From the NCBI RefSeq assembly GCF_024198175.1, contig NZ_JAJVKV010000005.1, forward strand, positions 310,001 through 374,000: DNA of 64,000 nt. The letters run 5' to 3'. The DNA comes from Pyxidicoccus xibeiensis. GTDB lineage: Bacteria > Myxococcota > Myxococcia > Myxococcales > Myxococcaceae. The first letter of the stretch is position 1. Every line of letters begins with the position of its first letter. The notes under the pieces were generated by a model. That model did no database searches. It saw only the letters and a list, made by a program, of their open reading frames with translations, and was not told where the DNA came from. This document shows, piece by piece, positions 57,204 to 64,000 of the stretch. Position numbers and translations under genes: made by a program.

Positions 57204-58442
57204 ATGGTGAACCGGCGCGTCGACGTGAGCCCCACGGACTACCACCCCGCCTACGTGGTGTGGGAGCTGACGCTCGCGTGTGACCAGCCCTGCACGCACT
57301 GCGGCTCGCGGGCGGGCACGGCGCGCCCGGGGGAGCTGGGGACGGAGGAGGCGCTCGGGGTGGTGGCGCAGCTCGCGGCGATGCGCGCGCGGGAGGTGGT
57401 GCTCATCGGCGGGGAGGCGTACCTGCACCCGGGGTTCCTCTCCATCATCCAGGCGCTGAAGGCCGCGGGAATCCGGCCGGGCCTGACGACGGGCGGGCGT
57501 GGCATCACCGCGGAGCTGGCGGGGGAGATGGCGCGCGCGGGGTTGTACGCGGCCTCGGTGAGCATCGACGGGCTGGAGCCCACCCACGACCTCATGCGCG
57601 CGGCCCGGGGCAGCTTCGCCTCCGCCACCGCGGCCCTGGGGCACCTGAAGGCCGCCGGTATGCGCACCGCCGCGAACACCAACCTCAACCGGCTCAACAT
57701 GGGTGACCTGGAGGGGCTGTACGCGCACCTGAAGGGGCAGGGCATCGGCGCGTGGCAGGTGCAGATAACGGCGCCGCTCGGGCGCGCGGCGGACCGCCCG
57801 GACCTGCTGTTGCAGCCGTGGGACCTGGTGGACCTGATGCCGCGCATCGCCCGGCTGAAGGAGCAGGCGCGGCAGGACCGCATCAGCGTGATGCCGGGGA
57901 ACAACCTGGGCTACTTCGGGCCGGAGGAGGCGCTGCTGCGCTCGGTGCACGCGGGCGGGAGGGACCACTGGCGGGGCTGCCAGGCCGGGCGGTACGTGAT
58001 GGGCATCGAGTCGAATGGCGCGGTGAAGGGGTGCCCCTCCCTCCAGACGGCGCACTACGTGGGGGGCAACCTGCGGGAGCAGTCGCTGGAGCGCATCTGG
58101 AAGGACTCGCCCCAGCTGGCCTTCACGCGGACGCGGACGGTGGAGGACCTGTGGGGCTTCTGCCGCACGTGCCCGTTCGCGGAGACGTGCCTGGGCGGAT
58201 GCAGCTTCACCGCGCATGCGCTGTTCGGCCGGCCGGGGAACAACCCCTACTGTCACTTCCGGGCGAGGACGCGCGCCGAGGAAGGGGTGCGGGAGCGGCT
58301 GGTGCCCAAGGCTCCGGCCCCGGGGCGGCCGTTCGACCACGGCCTGTATGAAATCGTCGAGGAGCCCGTCGACGCGCCGGACCCCCGGCCCGAGATGCAG
58401 CGCGAGTACGTGAAGACGCGGCGCTGGCCGAAGCCCGCCTGA
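57204..58442 (+). CDS. Radical SAM/SPASM domain enzyme
   Basis: 412 residues. The radical SAM cluster is bound by Cys26, Cys30 and Cys33 (LACDQPCTHCGSR, C-x3-C-x2-C), followed by GGEAYLHPGF (the GGE motif) and further barrel strands. The C-terminal SPASM domain has CQAG near 257, CPSL, CRTCPFAETCLGGC and a last PYCHF, enough Cys for auxiliary clusters. SPASM enzymes mostly modify peptides or proteins (PqqE, sulphatase maturases, RiPP enzymes). No obvious precursor peptide is adjacent on the same strand; the best local candidate partner is the divergent Cys-rich membrane protein. ATG 57204 is chosen because the protein aligns from there; the frame is open further upstream. Confidence 0.9.
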   Translation: MVNRRVDVSPTDYHPAYVVWELTLACDQPCTHCGSRAGTARPGELGTEEALGVVAQLAAMRAREVVLIGGEAYLHPGFLSIIQALKAAGIRPGLTTGGRGITAELAGEMARAGLYAASVSIDGLEPTHDLMRAARGSFASATAALGHLKAAGMRTAANTNLNRLNMGDLEGLYAHLKGQGIGAWQVQITAPLGRAADRPDLLLQPWDLVDLMPRIARLKEQARQDRISVMPGNNLGYFGPEEALLRSVHAGGRDHWRGCQAGRYVMGIESNGAVKGCPSLQTAHYVGGNLREQSLERIWKDSPQLAFTRTRTVEDLWGFCRTCPFAETCLGGCSFTAHALFGRPGNNPYCHFRARTRAEEGVRERLVPKAPAPGRPFDHGLYEIVEEPVDAPDPRPEMQREYVKTRRWPKPA

Positions 58443-58536
58443 CGGCGTGGGCCGCGTCACCTCGTGTTCAATCCATGTCAGACCCGCCGGGTAGGTAGGA
58501 CGTGCGCGGGTGAGCTGCCCGCCACGGAGGGGCGGG

Positions 58537-59100
58537 ATGGATGAGGCGGGGCGGCAGGCGGTGTATCTGGAGCGGGTGCTCTCACTCGACAGGGCCGACG
58601 TATTGAGGATGTGGCAGGTTGTCCGTGGGAGAGGGAATCTGGTAGGGTGGCCGCCAGGCAAGGCCCTGGAGTACCTCATCCTGAGAGCCTTCCAGTTGGA
58701 GGGTGCCGAGGTGACATGGCCCTATGAGGTCCGCAAGAACGGAACCCTGCTGGAGCAGATAGACGGCGCGGTCTACTTCGACGGACTCGCGTGTCTGATT
58801 GAAGCCCGAGACTGGCGCGTGCCGCTCGACTTCATGAGCATCGCGCAGATGAAGATGCGGCTTCTCCGCCGCCCGAGGATGACGCTGGGCGCTGTCTTCA
58901 ACAATGGGCGATTCACCGAAGCCGCCCAGCGAATGGCCGAGTTCCTCCCGCCGCCGGATGTGTTGCTGTGGGAAGACCCGGTCATCTCCCAGGCGCTCGA
59001 GCAGGGCGCGCTGCGAGAGGGCATGAAGCGCAAGCTCCGCTACGCCATCGAGAATGGCTTCGTGAACCGGGATGCTCCTGTGGAGGATGACCTGGCATGA
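58537..59100 (+). CDS. PD-(D/E)xK nuclease-like protein
   Basis: 187 residues. A helix with Glu45 (PPGKALEYLILRAFQLEG) is followed by the strand pair EQIDGAVYFDGLACLIEARDW, with Asp76, Glu89 and Arg91 in the places of the D...ExK nuclease core; the Lys is replaced by Arg. The next helix-strand (SIAQMKMRLLRRPRMTLGAVFNNGRFTEAA) resembles Mrr/REase-like folds in which the enzyme senses or cuts DNA. It is translationally overlapped (ATGA) with the next gene, so the two products probably act together. GGAGGGG precedes ATG 58537. Codon use is slightly less GC-biased than in neighbours, consistent with a mobile defence-type cargo. Function inferred. Confidence 0.68.
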   Translation: MDEAGRQAVYLERVLSLDRADVLRMWQVVRGRGNLVGWPPGKALEYLILRAFQLEGAEVTWPYEVRKNGTLLEQIDGAVYFDGLACLIEARDWRVPLDFMSIAQMKMRLLRRPRMTLGAVFNNGRFTEAAQRMAEFLPPPDVLLWEDPVISQALEQGALREGMKRKLRYAIENGFVNRDAPVEDDLA

Positions 59101-59666
59101 CGGCCTTCATCCTGACGGAGGAGCCTCTGCACGCAGCCATCCTTGCACGGCTCATGAAAGGGCATCCCTCTCTGAGAGACCAGGACATCCGCGTGCGAAG
59201 CTACGGTGGCAATATCACCGGCAGGGCCATGGCCCATTTCCGCCGCTCGTTCAATCCGGTTGCCCTGGTTGCGAGCGCCGAGTCCGTGAATCCCTACCGC
59301 GTCGCGGACCAGGTGGCCCTGCGCGAGCTGTATCTGAAAGAGCACGTCCCCTGGGCGAAGTACCTGGTCTTCATGGTGCCCCCGGAGGTCGAGTCGCTGC
59401 TGTTCCTGGACGAGGGCATCGTGAACGCCGTGCTGCCGGGACCGGTGTCCCTCGAGGACCGAGTCCGAGGACGCTACGAGGCGCTCAAGGTGCTGGAAGA
59501 GCTCTTCGCGCGGGTGGGAGAAGGGCCCCTCCCAGACGTCCTGATTCAGCGCCTCGCTCAAGCGGACCTGTCGGCACTCTGGAAGCTGGAGCTGCTCAAG
59601 CCCCTGGAGGCCTTCCTCTTGGAGGTCTGCCGCGGGCAGTCCCCGCCCAGCCCGTCCGCGCCTTGA
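59097..59666 (+). CDS. TOPRIM-like partner protein with degenerate active site
   Basis: 189 residues. The order N-terminal alpha/beta, PVALVASAESVNPYRVADQVALRELYL (54-80), then KYLVFMVPPEVESLLFLDEG (88-106) resembles small TOPRIM-type proteins, in which the first strand normally ends in D-x-D and the second in a V-P-E-(I/V)-E segment. Here the first Asp pair is replaced by Ser and Glu (VASAES), so catalysis may be lost or use other residues. The rest is helical. It begins inside the stop of the nuclease-like gene, a tight two-gene unit standing alone between a radical SAM gene and the fad operon. I do not recognise a named system; a defence or DNA-repair role is an inference from the fold pair. 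Confidence 0.6.
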   Translation: MTAFILTEEPLHAAILARLMKGHPSLRDQDIRVRSYGGNITGRAMAHFRRSFNPVALVASAESVNPYRVADQVALRELYLKEHVPWAKYLVFMVPPEVESLLFLDEGIVNAVLPGPVSLEDRVRGRYEALKVLEELFARVGEGPLPDVLIQRLAQADLSALWKLELLKPLEAFLLEVCRGQSPPSPSAP

Positions 59667-59706
59667 GCCCGGGGCGAGCAGGCGAGCGTGCCCTTCCGCC
59701 TTGCGG

Positions 59707-59722
59707 TTGACTTTTGAGTCAA
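59707..59722. promoter_or_regulatory. Operator-like palindrome upstream of fadI
   Basis: TTGACT-TTTG-AGTCAA, a perfect 6+6 inverted repeat 71 bases before the fadI ATG. The left half also resembles a -35 box, so a bound repressor would block polymerase. Fatty-acid genes are often controlled by TetR- or FadR-type proteins; no such regulator gene is in the window. Confidence 0.5.
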
Positions 59723-59793
59723 TCCGACATTGACGCGCCGCATTGTCGCTCGTTAGATGCCTCCCGCTCGACGCACAGGAGGCACAGGCACAT

Positions 59794-61095
59794 ATGGCAA
59801 GCGAGAAGCGTAACGGCCGTCCCAGGGTGGCCATCGTCCGCGGCTTGCGGACCCCGTTCGTGAAGGCGGGCTCCGTCTTCTCGGGGCTGACGGCGCTGGA
59901 CCTGGGCCGCATGGTGGTCCAGGAGCTGGTGCAGCGGGCGGAGCTGGACCCGAACCTCATCGACCAGGTGGTGTTCGGCCAGGTCATCCCCACGCTGACG
60001 GCGCCGTCCATCGCCCGCGAGGTGGTCATCGCCGCGGGGCTGCCGCGCAAGATAGAGGCCTTCACGGTGGCGCGGGCCTGTGCCACGTCCATCCAGGCCA
60101 TGACGACGGCGGCCAACGCCATCGCCGTGGGCGAGGCGGAGATCATCATCGCCGGCGGCACCGAGTGCATGTCGGACGCGCCCATCTTCACCAGCCGGCC
60201 GCTGGCGCAGGCGCTGGTGGCGGCCTCCAAGGGGCGCTCGCTGCCGGAGAAGCTCAAGCCCTTCCAGAAGCTCAAGGGCAAGGACCTGCTGCCGGTGCCG
60301 CCCGCCATCGCCGAGTACTCCACCGGCATGACGATGGGCGAGAGCGCGGAGAAGATGGCCAAGGAGAACGGCATCACCCGCGAGGAGCAGGACCTCATCG
60401 CCTACAACTCGCACCGCAACGCCGCGCGCGCGTGGAAGGACGGCCTGTTCGAGAACGAGGTCATGCACGTCGTGGTGCCGCCGAAGTACGAGCAGATTGC
60501 CGCGAAGGACAACATCGTCCGCGACGACACCAGCGTGGAGGCCCTGGGCCAGCTCAAGCCGGTGTTCGACCGCAAGTACGGGACGATTACCGCCGGCAAC
60601 GCGTCCCCCCTCACCGACGGCGCCGCGGCGCTGCTCCTGATGAGCGAGGAGCGCGCCAAGGCCCTGGGCTATGAGCCGCTGGGCTACCTGCGCGCGCACG
60701 CCTACGCGGCCACGGACCCGGCGGACCAGCTCCTCCAGGGCCCGGTGTACGCGGTGCCCACCGCGCTCAAGCGGGCGGGGCTGAAGCTGGCGGACATCGA
60801 CCTGGTGGAGATGCACGAGGCCTTCGCCGCGCAGGTGGCGAGCAACCTCCAGGGGCTGGCGTCCAAGGAGTTCGCGAAGAAGGCCGGCTGGAGCGCGCCG
60901 GTGGGCGAGGTGGACCGCGAGCGGCTGAACGTGACGGGCGGCTCCATTGCCATCGGTCATCCCTTCGGGGCCACGGGGGCGCGCATCGTCACCCAGGCCC
61001 TCAACGAGCTGAAGCGTCGGAACAAGAACACGGCGATGTGCACCGTCTGCGCCGCCGGCGGCCTGGGCGCCGCCGTCATCCTGGAGCGTGAGTGA
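59794..61095 (+). CDS. fadI: 3-ketoacyl-CoA thiolase (FadI type)
   Basis: 433 residues. Last step of beta-oxidation: splits 3-ketoacyl-CoA with CoA into acetyl-CoA and a shortened acyl-CoA. The acyl-accepting Cys is Cys96 (VARACATSIQA), the active-site His is His389 (IGHPFGATGARI) and the general base Cys is Cys419 (CTVCAAGGLGA). The sequence GEAEIIIAGGTECMSDAPIFTSR and the length of about 430 fit the FadI branch rather than the shorter AtoB thiolases. ATG 59794 follows AGGAGG by 11 bases. Its stop overlaps the fadJ start (TGATG), so the two form the beta-oxidation complex in one operon. Confidence 0.93.
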   Translation: MASEKRNGRPRVAIVRGLRTPFVKAGSVFSGLTALDLGRMVVQELVQRAELDPNLIDQVVFGQVIPTLTAPSIAREVVIAAGLPRKIEAFTVARACATSIQAMTTAANAIAVGEAEIIIAGGTECMSDAPIFTSRPLAQALVAASKGRSLPEKLKPFQKLKGKDLLPVPPAIAEYSTGMTMGESAEKMAKENGITREEQDLIAYNSHRNAARAWKDGLFENEVMHVVVPPKYEQIAAKDNIVRDDTSVEALGQLKPVFDRKYGTITAGNASPLTDGAAALLLMSEERAKALGYEPLGYLRAHAYAATDPADQLLQGPVYAVPTALKRAGLKLADIDLVEMHEAFAAQVASNLQGLASKEFAKKAGWSAPVGEVDRERLNVTGGSIAIGHPFGATGARIVTQALNELKRRNKNTAMCTVCAAGGLGAAVILERE

Positions 61096-63335
61096 TGGCC
61101 AGCAAGCTTGAAGAGCTCGAGGTGAAGCAGGGCTTGTCCTACGCGGTGGAGGACGGCGTCGCCGTCATCACCTATGACCTGCCGGACTCGCCGGTGAACA
61201 CGCTGTCGCCGGAGACGGGCGAGGCCTTCACCCGCATCATGTCGCGCGCGGAGCGGGAGCCCGAGGTGAAGGCCGTGGTCTTCATCTCCGGCAAGAAGGA
61301 CAACTTCGTCGCCGGGGCGAAAATCGACTTCCTGCAGACCCTCAAGACGGCGGAGGAGGCCACCGCCATCAGCCGCAACGGCCAGGAGTCGTTCGACCGG
61401 CTGGACGCGTTCCCCAAGCCCGTCATCGCGGCCATCCACGGCTCGTGTCTGGGCGGGGGCCTGGAGTGGGCGCTGGCGTGTGACTACCGCATCGCCACCG
61501 ACAGCCCCAAGACGTCGCTGGGCCTGCCGGAGACGCAGCTGGGCCTGATTCCCGGCGCTGGCGGCACCCAGCGGCTGCCCGCGCTCATCGGCGTGCAGGC
61601 GGCGCTGGACCTCATCCTCACGGGCAAGTCGCTCAAGCCGTCCAAGGCGAAGAAGCTGGGCGTGGTGGACGAGGTGGTGCCGGTGCCGCTGCTGCGCACG
61701 CTGGCGCTGCGGCGCGCGCGGGAGCTGGCGGCGGGCACGCTCAAGGTCGAGCGCACGCGCGGCCAGGGCTTCAAGGGCGTGGTCTCCAGCGGCAAGGCGA
61801 AGGGGCTGTCGGGCTTCTTCCAGGGGCTGGCCAACAAGGAGCTGTGGGCCGAGGTGGCGCTGGAGGACAACCCGCTGGGCCGCAAGCTCGTCTTCGACGA
61901 GGCGCGCAAGCAGCTGCTGAAGAAGACGCGCGGCAAGTATCCGGCCCAGGAGAAGGCGCTCCAGGTGATTCGCGTGGGCCTGGAGTCCGGGCACAAGGCG
62001 GGCCAGGAGGCCGAGGCGAAGGCGTTTGGCGAGCTGGTGGTGTCGGACGTGTCAAAGCGACTGGTGGAGATCTTCTTCGCCACCACGGCGCTGAAGAAGG
62101 AGAACGGCACCTCCAACCCCAGCGTGAAGCCGCGCGAGGTGAAGAAGGTGGCGGTGCTGGGCGGCGGGCTGATGGGCGGCGGCATCGCCTACGTGGCCAG
62201 CACGCTGCAGGGCGTGCCGGTGCGCGTGAAGGACAAGGACGACGCGGGCGTGGGCCGCGCGCTCAAGCAGGTGCAGTCCATCCTGGATGAGCGCACGAAG
62301 AAGCGCTCGCTGACGTCGCGCGAGGCGGCGGCGAAGATGGCGCTCATCACGGCGGGCACCGACTACAGCGGCTTCAAGTCGGCGGACCTGGTCATCGAGG
62401 CGGTGTTCGAGGACCTGAAGCTCAAGCACCGCATCATCGCGGAGGTGGAGGCCGTCACCGGCGAGCACTGCATCTTCGCGTCCAACACCTCCAGCATCCC
62501 GATTACGGAGCTGGCCAAGGGCAGCAGGCGGCCGTCGCAGGTCATCGGGATGCACTACTTCAGCCCGGTGAACAAGATGCCGCTCTTGGAGATCATCACC
62601 CACCCGGGCACGTCCGAGTGGGTGACGGCCACCTGCGTGGAGGTGGGCAAGAAGCAGGGCAAGACGGTCATCGTCGTCAACGACGGGCCGGGCTTCTACA
62701 CCTCGCGCATCCTCGCGCCGTACATGAACGAGGCGGCGTACCTGCTGGCCGAGGGCGCGGACATCGCGGAGCTGGACAAGGCGCTGGTCGAGTTCGGCTT
62801 CCCGGTGGGGCCGATGACCCTCCTGGACGAGGTGGGCATCGACGTGGCGCAGAAGGTGGGCCCCATCATGGAGGCCGCGTTCGGCAAGCGCATGGCGGCG
62901 CCCAAGGCGCTGGACAACGTCATCACGGACGGCCGGCTGGGCCGCAAGACGCAGAAGGGCTTCTACCTGTACGAGGACGGGAAGAAGAAGGACGTGGACC
63001 CGACCGTCTACGCCCTGCTGCCGCACGGCAAGGACCGCAAGAGCTTCGACCACGCGGAGATGGCGGAGCGGCTGGTGCTGCAGATGGTGAACGAGGCCGT
63101 GCGCTGCCTGGGCGAGGGCATCCTCCGCAGCCCGCGTGACGGCGATGTGGGCGCCATCTTCGGCCTGGGCTTCCCCCCCTTCACCGGCGGCCCGTTCCGC
63201 TACGTGGACAGCCGGGGCCCCGCCGAGGTGCTGCGCAAGCTGGAGCACTTCCACGACAAGCTGGGCGAGCGGTTCGTCCCGGCGCCACACCTGGTGGAGC
63301 TGGTGAAGGCGGGCAAGACGTTCTACCCGCGCTGA
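61095..63335 (+). CDS. fadJ: Multifunctional enoyl-CoA hydratase / 3-hydroxyacyl-CoA dehydrogenase (FadJ type)
   Basis: 746 residues. The N-terminal crotonase domain (1-200) has the oxyanion loops SGKKDNFVAGAKID and GSCLGGGLEWALACDYRIATDSPKTSLGLPETQLGLIPGAGGTQRLP, with both catalytic Glu. After a helical linker, the NAD-binding Rossmann domain begins KVAVLGGGLMGGGIAYVAS (about 350), with FASNTSSIPITELA and MHYFSPVNKMPLLEII carrying the catalytic His. Two C-terminal helical domains include the GPGFYTSRIL and GFPVGPMTLLDEVGIDV motifs. Cytoplasmic; hydrates enoyl-CoA and oxidises the product for FadI. ATG 61095 overlaps the fadI stop; a GTG one codon earlier is less likely. Confidence 0.94.
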   Translation: MASKLEELEVKQGLSYAVEDGVAVITYDLPDSPVNTLSPETGEAFTRIMSRAEREPEVKAVVFISGKKDNFVAGAKIDFLQTLKTAEEATAISRNGQESFDRLDAFPKPVIAAIHGSCLGGGLEWALACDYRIATDSPKTSLGLPETQLGLIPGAGGTQRLPALIGVQAALDLILTGKSLKPSKAKKLGVVDEVVPVPLLRTLALRRARELAAGTLKVERTRGQGFKGVVSSGKAKGLSGFFQGLANKELWAEVALEDNPLGRKLVFDEARKQLLKKTRGKYPAQEKALQVIRVGLESGHKAGQEAEAKAFGELVVSDVSKRLVEIFFATTALKKENGTSNPSVKPREVKKVAVLGGGLMGGGIAYVASTLQGVPVRVKDKDDAGVGRALKQVQSILDERTKKRSLTSREAAAKMALITAGTDYSGFKSADLVIEAVFEDLKLKHRIIAEVEAVTGEHCIFASNTSSIPITELAKGSRRPSQVIGMHYFSPVNKMPLLEIITHPGTSEWVTATCVEVGKKQGKTVIVVNDGPGFYTSRILAPYMNEAAYLLAEGADIAELDKALVEFGFPVGPMTLLDEVGIDVAQKVGPIMEAAFGKRMAAPKALDNVITDGRLGRKTQKGFYLYEDGKKKDVDPTVYALLPHGKDRKSFDHAEMAERLVLQMVNEAVRCLGEGILRSPRDGDVGAIFGLGFPPFTGGPFRYVDSRGPAEVLRKLEHFHDKLGERFVPAPHLVELVKAGKTFYPR

Positions 63336-63353
63336 GCCGCGTCATGAGCACCC

Positions 63354-63389
63354 GCCCGGGAGTCCGCGCCAGACGCGGGGCTCCCGGGC
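63354..63389 (+). terminator. Hairpin after the fad operon
   Basis: GCCCGGGAG (63354-63362) pairs with CTCCCGGGC (63381-63389), with an inner CCGCG/CGCGG stem; TTGACC follows. It starts 19 bases after the fadJ stop. Confidence 0.65.
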
Positions 63390-63428
63390 TTGACCGGGGC
63401 GGCGTTCTGGACAAAGCCTGCCGGCCGC

Positions 63429-64000
63429 ATGGCCCGCTCCGCGTCCCGCAGCATCGCCCTCGTCACCCTGGCCGCCGTCGTGGCGTGCAGTGCCGCCGCC
63501 GCGGCCGGGGCCTGGCGCTACTTCCACAAGAACCCGCAGAACCCCGTCGTCCGGGTCGACGAGTACGTCACCATGGGCTGGGTGGCCTGGGACTCGAGCT
63601 GGTACATGCGGATTGCCCAGGAGGGGTACAGCTTCATCCCCGGGCAGCAGAGCTCGGTGGCGTTCTTCCCGCTCTACCCGCTGCTCATCCGCGCGGTGGA
63701 GTCGCTCGGGCCCGACGTCTACCAGTCCGGCGTGCTCATCACCTTCCTGTGCGGGCCGCTGGCGCTGGTGCTGTTCACGAAGTGGGCGCGGCTGTTCGTG
63801 GACGAGGACACCGCCTTCAAGGCCGGGCTGCTGATGGCCTGCTATCCGTTCACGTTCTACTTCTACGGCGCCATGTACTCGGACGCGCTGTTCGTCCTGC
63901 TGGTGGTGTCCGCCTTCCTGCTGCTGGAGCGCGGCCTCCTGCTGCCCGCGGTGCTGGTGGCGGCGGTGGCCACGGCGGCGCGGCCGGTGGCGCCCGCGGT
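63429..64000 (+). CDS. PIG-V/GT76-like mannosyltransferase (3' end outside window)
   Basis: 190 residues are visible from ATG 63429 and the frame is open at the window edge. A first hydrophobic helix (about 8-28) is followed by a periplasmic loop WVAWDSSWYMRIAQEGYSFIPGQQSSVAFFPLYPLLIRAV. The W-D-x-x-x-Y/W-x-x-I-A-x-x-G-Y and FFPLYPLL pattern is the loop-1 signature of the PIG-V family of membrane mannosyltransferases (GT-C fold), where the acidic residue is essential. Further helices follow (GVLITFLCGPLALVLF, YPFTFYFYGAMYSDALFVLLVVSAFLLLE). Bacterial members are thought to use lipid-linked mannose for glycolipid or glycoprotein synthesis. Separated from the fad operon by a hairpin; ribosome site weak. 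Confidence 0.82.
   Translation, partial: MARSASRSIALVTLAAVVACSAAAAAGAWRYFHKNPQNPVVRVDEYVTMGWVAWDSSWYMRIAQEGYSFIPGQQSSVAFFPLYPLLIRAVESLGPDVYQSGVLITFLCGPLALVLFTKWARLFVDEDTAFKAGLLMACYPFTFYFYGAMYSDALFVLLVVSAFLLLERGLLLPAVLVAAVATAARPVAPA

Overview
The window is very GC-rich DNA with strong third-position GC bias. Its contents point to a predatory delta-proteobacterium of the Myxococcaceae (Myxococcus, Corallococcus or Pyxidicoccus-like): many large lipoproteins, a TIGR02996-type protein, a sigma-54 promoter, M16 peptidase pairs, multi-repeat surface proteins and acetyl-CoA/fatty-acid genes. This assignment is by gene content only. I saw no tRNA, rRNA, CRISPR array or insertion sequence.

Layout. 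1-7.0 kb: end of accA; two co-transcribed M16 zinc-protease-family genes (minus strand), one catalytic and one lacking the zinc motif; a DUF4136 lipoprotein; a LysR regulator with two matching dyads upstream; a degenerate-looking stretch holding a tiny self-contained peptide gene with promoter, ribosome binding site and hairpin; the tail of a broken glyoxalase gene; and a DUF2911 protein. 7-9.7 kb: a nucleotidyltransferase-fold protein, a MarR regulator with an operator-like palindrome at its start, and a CPBP membrane protease.

9.7-26.7 kb is the most unusual part. A well-formed sigma-54 promoter precedes a 230-residue protein, a 1181-residue protein and a 3868-residue protein, followed by a lipoprotein that is a paralogue of the first gene. 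The giant protein begins with what looks like a GT-B glycosyltransferase-type domain, then long beta-rich repeats, four LysM-like segments and an Ig-like segment. I know of no described function for it; I regard it as the best candidate here for an undescribed system. An Omp85/BamA-type outer-membrane protein follows it.

28.5-42 kb: a beta-propeller lipoprotein; a complete PaoABC-type molybdenum aldehyde oxidoreductase operon; MmcQ/YjbR and TIGR02996 proteins; a secreted sugar-dehydrogenase/PKD/PA14 fusion; and a run of small oxidoreductase and membrane genes (VOC, DoxX, SDR, imine-reductase-like).

42-55.5 kb is an alpha-glucan utilisation locus made of two divergent operons. Leftward: malK, a malE-malF fusion, malG and a six-repeat lipoprotein. 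Rightward: a lipoprotein isoamylase-type GH13, an outer-membrane porin-like barrel and a lipoprotein alpha-amylase with a starch-binding tail. Together they could bind and cut glucans at the cell surface, pass maltodextrins through the outer membrane and import them by ABC transport: a Sus-like logic built from different parts. hemE follows.

56.6-59.7 kb: a zinc-ribbon membrane protein with a Cys-rich tail divergent from a radical SAM/SPASM enzyme, then an overlapping two-gene module of a PD-(D/E)xK nuclease-like protein and a degenerate TOPRIM-like protein. 59.7-64 kb: fadI-fadJ beta-oxidation genes behind a palindrome, and the start of a PIG-V-type mannosyltransferase that runs off the end.
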